DNA from: Persicaria tinctoria
Lineage: Eukaryota; Streptophyta; Magnoliopsida; Caryophyllales; Polygonaceae
Reading direction: 5' to 3'
Assembly (NCBI GenBank): GCA_037127255.1
Contig: JBANSL010000005.1
Span: 8,246,001-8,310,000 of the forward strand
Length of the DNA: 64,000 bases
Each line of letters opens with the position of its first letter. Within the stretch, counting starts at the first letter, position 1. The translations under genes and the position numbers were made by a program. This document shows, one piece after another, positions 56,244 to 64,000 of the stretch. The notes beneath the pieces are model-generated. The model saw only the letters and a program-made list of their open reading frames with translations. It did no database searches and was not told where the DNA came from.

Positions 56244-59200
56244 ATGGAGTCCGTAGCTAATGGCCATTCCGGCGCAATCCCTGGCCCCACTAACCCCATG
56301 GTCTCGCCTCTTCTCACGGATCTCTACCAGTTCACCATGGCCTACGCTTACTGGAAAGCCGGCAAGCACAACGAGCGCGCCGTGTATGTTTCTCTCTCCC
56401 GATTTGCGATTCGTCTCTCTCGTTTTGAATTTCTCGTTTGATACAGCGATTTTATTGTCTATACAACTTCCATCTACTGTTTGTTTTTTGCTATCAATTG
56501 GACGGGAACTCGTTTGATTTTTGTTGCCTAATTTGTTGATGCGTATCGTCTTTTATTTGCTTAAACAGAGTTGTGTGATTGTTGCCTAATCCGCGTGATT
56601 GTCCTTACAACTTTCATATCCTGTTTTTTTTTTTTTTTTTTTTTTAATAATTAGATTGGATAGGAAATCTTCTGAATCGTAGCAGCTTATAGGTTCGTTG
56701 AGAGATGCCTTACTTTTGGTCCTGATTCTGTTTTCAGGTTTGATTTGTTTTTTCGAAAGAGCCCCTTCGGCGGTGAATATACAGTATTTGCTGGTTTAGA
56801 AGAGTGCATAAGATACATTGCTAATTTTAAATTCACAGAGGAGGATATTTCGTACATTAGATGTGCTTTGCCTGGTAATTGTGAGGTAAGTAAGTAATAT
56901 TGTGGATAGAGCACTAACATGTGGAGATAATGGCAATTGATCGAAGTCCTTGCAAAAAATTTAAGCATAAATCCGGCAATTGAGACTCCAATACTATTGA
57001 TTGGTCTCTAATAACCAAGTACTAATTGATTTTTCGGTATTCGATTTGTCAGGAAGGCTTTCTCAATTACCTTAGAGAGATGGATTGCTCTAATGTTGAA
57101 GTTTATTCCGTTCCTGAGGGATCAGTTGTCTTCCCGAGGGTGCCGCTGATAAGAGTGGCTGGGCCAATAGCTGTGCGTCAAAATTATTATTCTGGTTCTT
57201 CTACACTAACGAGATCTTTTGTTGCTTATCCATAGGTTCTCCTTGAGTGTAGATTTATCTCGCAAATGTGTGAATCTTGTTTCTACTTGTGAATTCAGGT
57301 CGCTCAACTTCTAGAAACTACTCTTGTTAATCTTGTCAATTATGCATCCCTAGTGGCTACTAATGCTGCAAGGCACAGATTTGTGGCTGGGAAATCCAAA
57401 CTTCTATTTGAATTTGGGCTTCGAAGAGCACAGGTGATATTTATGAAATTAGGAAGAAGTGATTTTTATGAAAGTTTTTCACTGGATATTTTCTTATATG
57501 CTTAAATTTAGCACACCATTTTCTTGACTAGGGGCCTGATGGTGGAATAGGGGCATCAAAGTACTGCTACATTGGTGGCTTTGATGGAACAAGGTAACGT
57601 TTTTTTTTTGGGAAAAATATCCTCTTTCCTTTTCGAGTTAGTTGGTCCAAACGCATTAAAATGTTAAAAGGTATGACCATGGAAAGACAATTAAATGTGT
57701 ACCAAACATCAACATAACATGATTAGCAGATGATATCATGATGATTTGGTTAATGAATTTGAAATTCAGTATAAAATATGAAAAGAAACTATCAACAATT
57801 GATAACTTTAAATTAAATTTTTACTATTTGTTGATAGGGGTGTATCTTATCAACTATGATACTTTCTAGGAAGTTAAAAAAAAAAAAATCTCTGCTTTTT
57901 CTCTACGCTTGACATTTTGTTATATCCCCGTTCTTGTTTTCCCTTTGAGCCTCCAGATTTTATTTTTTGTTTGAAAATGCAGCAATGTAGCTGCTGGAAG
58001 GCTGTTTGGAATACCATTGAAAGGAACACATTCACATGCCTTTGTCACCTCCTATATGGTTTGTAGTATTATCAACCTTCACCTTGTTTCTCTACATAAG
58101 TTCAGAATATTTGTTGTTATGAGCATGGATACTAGGAATTGGGTAATATTTATAACTATCCCCCTTATTAAGTAACACATTCCTCGTGTTTATTTTAATT
58201 AATGTCTTGTCATCCATGCTGCTCTAGGTTATTGACTTATTGATGTATTACATATGTTTAATGCTTTTCTGCAACACCTGTTCTTAATGTTCCTTGCTGG
58301 TACTTCGTTTCTAACTTTGTCAAGTTCTACAGAGTCCTGATGAGATCATTGAAAAGTCACTTCAAAGTTCTGATGGCTCAACATGTTGTAAGGATTTTGT
58401 TAGCTCGGTACAGAATTGGCTAAGGAAAATTCAGGTGCTTCAACTTGAGTTTTCTCTTTTATAAGTCTCTTTCATTTGAGCTTCTCTCTTGTTAATTTGA
58501 TTCCTAGATGAGGAGCTACGTAACTTCAGTTACATTTTCTTTTCTTTTGTATTTGGTCTGATTTCCATCAGATACCCGGCCAATGTCCCAATCTTTTATT
58601 TGATTTGGAGCTTTACACACCTATGAACCCTTTGTATAGCATGCTCCTTTGGCACATCTCATCCTTGATCGCTAACCCAAATAGCTTAAACCTTCTCTTA
58701 TACTTTTTCCATTTAGCCGTCTTTATGTTCTAGTAGAACTTGTATTATTTGTTCAAAATGCTTAATTTTGGAATTATAGCATCATTAATGTAGTAGTTGT
58801 ATTGATTCTTTGCAACTTTCAGCAATCAAGGTCAGTAAATGGTGGCTTTGGTGAGACCAATCAGAGCGAGTTGGCTGCTTTTACCTCTTATGCCTTGGCT
58901 TTTCCTAATAACTTCTTGGCTCTTGTAGATACATATGATGTAAGGATTCCTGCTGAACTTTTCCTTCTTGATTTTACAAGATATGGGATATAACTCATGA
59001 TTAACTTATTGCTCTATGTTATATCCTCATATGATTTTGAGGTATTGACATACTAGTTCAATGACCTTTACCCAGATTAATATATACAACCGAAGTGGCC
59101 TTATTTGAGCAATCTAATCTTATATCAATTGCTGAAGGAATATACTTTTGGTCCAGGTACTGAGGAGTGGAATTCCAAACTTTTGTGCTGTTGCTCTTGC

Positions 59201-61066
59201 TCTCCATGAATTAGGGTACGCAATAGTTTTAGTGATTCTCATAATTAACTTTAAACCATCCCTTCTTGTCTTCTTTTGCCATGTGATTTTTGGTGTATAA
59301 ATCCTTTTTATGCTTATTTGATGTAGGTACAAAGCTGCAGGCATTCGATTGGACTCTGGTGATCTTTCTTATTTGTCTTGTGAGGCTCGGAAGTTCTTTC
59401 ATTATATTGAGAAGGAATTTGGTGTACCTAATTTTGGAAAAATGGTTATTACCGCTAGCAATGACCTCAACGAGGAAACCTTGGATCATCTAAACAAACA
59501 GGTGATTAGTACTTTCCTCTTTAGATACTTTAAACTTTTTCCTGGAAATTCTTTCCAGGTGATTAGTACTTTCCTCTTTAGATACTTCAAATGTAATTTC
59601 TTGCATCGCAGGGTCATGAGGTTGATGCATTTGGGATTGGTACATATCTGGTTACATGCTATGCTCAAGCTGCATTGGGTTGTGTATACAAGCTTGTTGA
59701 GATAAACGATCAACCACGCATAAAACTCTCAGAAGATGTTTCAAAGGTTTGATATTCTCCAAAAAAATCTCTATCAATGTTTTCTTACATTTGTCAAGTT
59801 ACACCATTTTCTGTTTTAGGTCTCCATTCCATGTAAAAAACGGTGTTTTAGATTATATGGAAAAGAGGGTTACGCTCTGGTAGACTTAATGATCGGAGAA
59901 AATGAGCAGCCTCCAAAGGTACAGTTTCATATTAGCAATAGATTTATTTGTAGCAACCAAATTTATAATTTAAAGAGGCTGGGGTGTGATGAGACCTTTG
60001 ATAAATGACTAGTAGACAGCTGAGCGGATCCTATGTCGTCACCCGTTCAACGAGTCCAAGAGAGCTCACGTAGTGCCACAGCGCGTTGAGGAGCTATTGA
60101 AGTGTTATTGGAATGGAAGTGCAGGTTAGCTTTTCACCCTCATATAAGCCTGTTGCTTCTTTTTTTTCACATGTATTTTCTTGAGAAAGAATTTGACATA
60201 TTTCTGCAATCGTTTCCCACGTAATATGTTGATACTCTTCTTGCAACTGAAGCTGCTATTTTTTTTAATGAATCTAGCATTAACAAATTACAAACAGGCC
60301 TAAAAATATTGAATTTTGGGAAGCATTTTTTAGTGAATCTAGAATAATTTTAAATGACCCAGATTAGAACTATCAAAATTTAAAACTCACTTGACTTGTG
60401 CTGACCTAAAAACTCAAGGATAGAACTAAACAGCTCTTGACTTGCAATATGAAGCTTCTCAACACATAACTGGAATACACATCTTGAACTTTACAAAGAT
60501 TCATTTTTCAGAAAGCTTGAATATCATTTGCTTCAGCTTATTGTAGGTGCAAGTTAAGTTTGTCTGCTCTAGTTTAATAAAAGAGGGTAACATTGTTGGT
60601 TTGCTTTTCCTTTTTTTTTTTTTGTAAACAGAGAATAGCAGTGCAGCTTAGATAATTAAACAAATCCTAAGTATGATTTGTAAATATTAAAACTGCATAT
60701 ATATATATATATATATATACTTTCTTGGTGGAAACATCTAATATATCTTACTATGGTTTCTATCTCGAAAAGACAAAGCAAGAGAAGAGTTGCCAGCTCT
60801 GAAGGACATCAAGGATCGGTGCATGAAGCAGCTGGAGCAAATGCGTCCCGATCACATGAGGAGATTGAATCCTACTCCATACAAGGTATAATCACTTCCA
60901 AGTTCCAGCCCCTCCCTCAAAATCAATGCTTTCATATCGCTTGTAGATGGCTCCAAATGAAGTTATATTTTATGCTTGTCCTGATCAGGTGAGCGTGAGC
61001 ACCAAGCTTTACGACTTCATTCACTTCCTGTGGCTCAATGAAGCACCAGTCGGGGAGTTGCAGTGA
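56244..61066 (+). CDS. NAPRT: Nicotinate phosphoribosyltransferase (15 exons)
   Basis: The enzyme converts nicotinate and PRPP to nicotinate mononucleotide, the entry step of the Preiss-Handler NAD salvage pathway. Exons: 56244-56383, 56738-56885, 57053-57172, 57299-57433, 57532-57593, 57983-58058, 58333-58434, 58823-58939, 59157-59215, 59327-59501, 59612-59746, 59820-59918, 60016-60124, 60773-60885, 60989-61066. The sum is 1,668 nt, or 555 aa, all joins in phase, and near the usual plant length. Family signatures: [20 protein letters not shown] (~17-36), [12 protein letters not shown] (~216-227, region of the family's catalytic His), [12 protein letters not shown] (~326-337, phosphate-binding) and [10 protein letters not shown]. 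The start ATG is followed by a short non-conserved leader, then family sequence, with no obvious targeting peptide, so it is probably cytosolic. Oddities: the exon 13 acceptor is tight (see findings), GIGTY replaces the more usual GIGTH, and intron 10 has a tandem duplication. Probably functional. Confidence 0.95.
59500..59590 (+). repeat. 57-bp tandem duplication spanning the exon 10 donor
   Basis: AGGTGATTAGTACTTTCCTC… begins at 59500 (exon 10 end plus donor) and again at 59557, offset 57 bp. The second copy includes a CAGGTGATT that could act as a cryptic donor. Confidence 0.9.
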
Positions 61067-61374
61067 TTCGCGAAAATGGTTAATTACCCTCAAATCCGCC
61101 TACAGAATTTTAATCTTTTTTTTGGCAGGGATAGTACACCATCATACGTGTAAGTTCTATATTATTGTTCATGTAATTCTTTAGAAGCTATAGCTTATTG
61201 TTCCTCATAATTGATAACAAGTGTTTAGATTTTGCCAAAAAATATTGAAAAAACTAAAAGTGTTTAGGATGCATACATAATCAATTAGTATAAAGTGTAT
61301 TGATGATTTGGTATGGAGAAAAAAATTTCGTAGTAATTTAAAAAATAGACAAATTGCAAGAGCTGGTGAGCCTT
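61067..61374. other. NAPRT 3' region
   Basis: AT-rich DNA after the stop, presumably 3' UTR and terminator for both convergent genes. No further coding sequence seen. Confidence 0.5.
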
Positions 61375-61794
61375 TCACCGGCGACGGTGGTCGCCGGATT
61401 TGCGAAATGAAAAAACCTTAGTTATAAATTCCCAAGCAATGCTCTTCTTCTGCTTAATCCTCATATCAACTCCATCCGAAACCAGCGGCGATTCATCACC
61501 GAGCGTCGATGACTTGGATTCGTAGATCCGCTCGTAGGCAGTGAACCGAGCGGATCGGAAGCGGATCGAGTCAGAGGAGATCAGTGAGCCCCGCGGTCGT
61601 TCCAGCCGGAACGAAGACGACGACAGCTTGCTCCGCGGTATCAGATTGGTGTTCGACGTGATCTCTTCGGAATCTTCTCCGTTCGCCTCCTCCATCGGAA
61701 ATTTGTAAGTAATTTGTGTCTTTGATGAGTAATTGTTTTTGGTTGTTTTTGAGGAGGTGGGGATCGGATCATACTTACATTGGTCCGATTTCAT
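61375..61794 (-). CDS. Small unidentified plant protein
   Basis: A single open frame of 139 codons from 61794, or 106 codons if translation starts at the internal Met at 61695 (MEEANGEDSEEITSN…), which I favour because GC content and codon use change there and the upstream part is low-complexity Ser/Thr/Lys. The protein is polar, rich in Ser and Arg, with SLISSDSIRFRSARFTAYER in the middle and a basic end (FSFRKSGDHRRR). No signal peptide, membrane segment or known domain was seen. It is intronless and convergent with NAPRT. The coherent composition makes it a likely real gene, function unknown. Confidence 0.6.
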   Translation of the reverse strand: MKSDQCKYDPIPTSSKTTKNNYSSKTQITYKFPMEEANGEDSEEITSNTNLIPRSKLSSSSFRLERPRGSLISSDSIRFRSARFTAYERIYESKSSTLGDESPLVSDGVDMRIKQKKSIAWEFITKVFSFRKSGDHRRR

Positions 61795-61799
61795 ATTAA

Positions 61800-62534
61800 A
61801 TTTTGGCGCCTTGTTAATTTTTGGAAGTAAATTGTGGATTGATCAATTATAATTTGGAGGCTTTTTCAGTTATAAATACGAAATTAAAGTGGGGTTATTG
61901 ACACTTTGGATTTGATATTTCGATGGGCAACAACAACGGTACTAAGTTTTGGATGGTAACACACCTTATTTTATTTTATTTTATTTTGATACAAGGCGAA
62001 AATCTGGTAAGATCAACTGTTGAATGAGATCGTCAATCTCGAAAGATCTCCGATTTGAGTTGTCAGAAGTCAATCGAAAGTGAGCAATGCGATCCGCGAC
62101 TTGGTTGCCTTCTCTAGATTTATGGGCAAAGGCGATCGAATCAAAAGACGGTCATAAAACGAGTGAGTCGGAGAAGATCATCTCTACCTCTCACGGATAT
62201 CTCTGAAGTTCCTTGAAAGTATTGATGATCATCAGACAATCTCCCTCAACCTCCAAACGATCCCTTTCTCAGAGGCGGATCGTCGAGGGAGCTGTCCCAG
62301 CTATTGCTGGGTGATTTTTTTAATTTTTTTTTTAAAGCAGGTTAATTTTTTTTCTTGTTGGGTATGTTGAGCTCAATATTGAACAACCCATATAGCTAAT
62401 TCACTTGGAAACTTTCCTAACTTTCATCTTTTACACACTACACAAAATCTTATGATTGAAATTTTATAATCTTATCAAACCAAACTAATTAATTCCAAAT
62501 TCTATTGTCACTTCTATAACGTGTGAAAACTAAA
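61800..62534. other. Intergenic, no gene recognised
   Basis: AT-rich near 61800-62000; 62000-62310 is less AT-rich with stop codons in all frames and may be an old retroelement remnant. Confidence 0.4.
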
Positions 62535-62536
62535 TA

Positions 62537-62773
62537 CTCCCTCCGTTTCCTTTTAAATGACTTTTTCAAGTCATGCACGTAGTTTTATAACGATAAAAAC
62601 TATATTAAATATTAATATTTTAAAAATATTTTTTTAATAATATTATACTTATCATCAATAAGTATGAGATTGTCGAAAAAAATATTTAAAAAAATTATTA
62701 TTTCATATAGTTTTTCACACCTTAAAAAACGTGCATGAATAGTAAAAAGTCAATTAAAAGGAAACGGAGGGAG
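62537..62773. mobile_element. Stowaway MITE
   Basis: 237 bp with TIRs CTCCCTCCGTTTCCTTTTAA and its near-complement, flanked by TA (62535-62536, 62774-62775). Confidence 0.9.
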
Positions 62774-62852
62774 TACACTGCAAGGTCCGCAAGACGTGGT
62801 ACTCAAAACCCCGATTTGCCTGTTTAGGATTATTTCGCTCACCTAAGTGTTA

Positions 62853-63245
62853 TATTCTTTTGGGCTTTCAAGAGATAGGCCAAGAGCTTCGGCCTAAAGA
62901 GTCGACACTTTCCCACATTTACTTGATCCAAACCCAACCACATTTCCTTGGGTGTTTTTTTTTCTTCCTATCTAAGTAATTTTCTGTTTTCTAGGATTGT
63001 TTGGCTAACTACTCTCGGACCGATGACTGAGGGTCGTGTGCACGAGCGCATTCTTTTGGGCTTTCAAGAGCCATGCCAAGAGCTTCGGCCTAAAGAGTCG
63101 ACGCTTTCCCACATTTACTTGATCCAAGCCCAACCACATTTCCTGGGTGTTTTTTTTTTCTTCCTATCTAAGTAATTTTCTGTTTTCTAGGATTGTTTGG
63201 CTAACTGCTCTCGGACCGATGACTGGGGGTCGTGTACACGAGCGC
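62853..63245 (+). repeat. Two-copy tandem duplication, ~197 bp units
   Basis: ATTCTTTTGGGCTTTCAAGA starts each unit (62853, 63050). The units are almost identical, including GAGCTTCGGCCTAAAGAGTC and CTCGGACCGATGACTG. An ORF across the junction (62948-63175) is a by-product. Confidence 0.9.
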
Positions 63246-63831
63246 ACATGCGCTACTATTCCAGCACACAAGTCGAGTGAGGTTTCATTCTAAAACCAAT
63301 TGACATTAGAAGGAGTAATCCACCGACTCATATATTGTGACTTATTACATTCAACTTTCGATGTGCGATACTTTTGGTCTCATTTACATCCTCAACAAAC
63401 CATGCCTTACAAAGGACACGTGTTTGGGCTTGTGTAGTTTGTTACAAGATCGACTAATTCGGATGAACCCTAAAATGTAAGGGAACCGGAGTTCCAATAT
63501 GAAAGAGTGAAACACAATTCACTTATGCAAAATGCAAATTTGATTATTTGAAGGCCGACCAAATAATTTCGTGTTGAATTCCGTGGAAATCACACATCCG
63601 AGCACCATACTCCAAGCTAGCCTAGTAAACCAATTAGTATCGAGATTAGTAGTTTATCGGTTTATATATAAGGTTTGGATTCCTCGTAATCGTATTATCC
63701 ATGTGGATTAGCTCATTTCACATCTCTAGCTAGAAGATGGATCTTTATTTATTTCTTTGTATTCGATTTCCAATTTTCACTTTGTTTTGTTAAAGATTTG
63801 ATAATGTAGGATTAATTTGTTCTAAAAAAAT
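63246..63831. other. Intergenic, no gene recognised
   Basis: I see no coding segment, RNA gene or element border here. Confidence 0.4.
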
Positions 63832-64000
63832 TTTGACTTTTTTTTATTTATGATGTGGAGGTTCCGAGGTTATCGACTAATCCTCCATGGGCCGAACACT
63901 AGCCTGCAAAGCACTCGAGCCGGGTAAGCCAAGCGACACAGGCTCACGGCTCACCCATGCCCACTGATAGATTACATAGGTCTTAATATTGTATAGTGGG
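63832..64000 (-). mobile_element. SINE 3' part related to the element at 27600-27808
   Basis: On the minus strand, GGGTGAGCC…GGATTAGTCGATAACCTCGG followed by AACCTCCACATCATAAAT and an A-rich tail aligns with the SINE body and tail at 27720-27808. The 5' (tRNA-like) part lies outside the window or is lost. Confidence 0.7.

Overview
This window is nuclear DNA of a flowering plant, most likely a eudicot. The evidence is a 15-exon nicotinate phosphoribosyltransferase gene with AT-rich introns, an endogenous plant pararetrovirus of the florendovirus/petuvirus type, a Ty1/copia element, plant LINE and SINE remnants, and many MITEs. I could not fix the species. Only the last 8 kb looks like ordinary genic DNA; the first ~55 kb is layered transposable elements carrying pieces of host genes.

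Layout. 1-12920: a chain of terminal-inverted-repeat (TIR) elements lying end to end, separated only by TA microsatellites. I name three families E1, E2 and E3. The order is E3 (partial, carrying an MRS2-type Mg2+ transporter exon), E1, E3 (6.25 kb, carrying a broken multi-exon gene copy and tRNA-like sequences) and E2. 12921-21775: a (CT)n(TA)n tract, a short inverted scrap of viral protease, a LINE 3' end, then a decayed endogenous pararetrovirus (movement protein, coat protein with CCHC finger, aspartic protease). It is split by about 4.2 kb of foreign sequence that holds a hAT MITE and a minisatellite. 21776-25373: a truncated copia element fused to the virus remnant. 25374-48453: a second TA-anchored chain, E2-E1-E1(inverted)-E1-E2. 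Within it an 11.5 kb CACTA element (29972-41455) is inserted into an E1 copy with a perfect 3-bp target duplication. The CACTA carries exon fragments of PIG-T, a family 92-like glycosyltransferase and unidentified genes, and I saw no transposase. 48540-51975: a higher-order minisatellite split by a hAT element with an 8-bp target duplication. 52067-53169: two PIF/Harbinger MITEs sharing a TAA. 54240-55040: a LINE remnant.

56244-61066 is the one clearly intact gene, NAPRT of the NAD salvage (Preiss-Handler) pathway, predicted at 555 aa with every exon in phase. A small unidentified gene (61375-61794, minus) converges on it. The window ends in intergenic DNA with a Stowaway MITE, a 197-bp tandem duplication and a SINE tail.

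The main theme is repeated use of TA microsatellites as landing sites by at least three TIR families. This resembles the MuTAnT-type Mutator-like elements and rice Micron elements described elsewhere. The pararetrovirus also abuts a TA tract, and a TA-repeat integration preference has been reported for florendoviruses. Boundaries marked by target duplications were read directly from the sequence. Family names for E1-E3 are mine, and superfamily assignments are inference.
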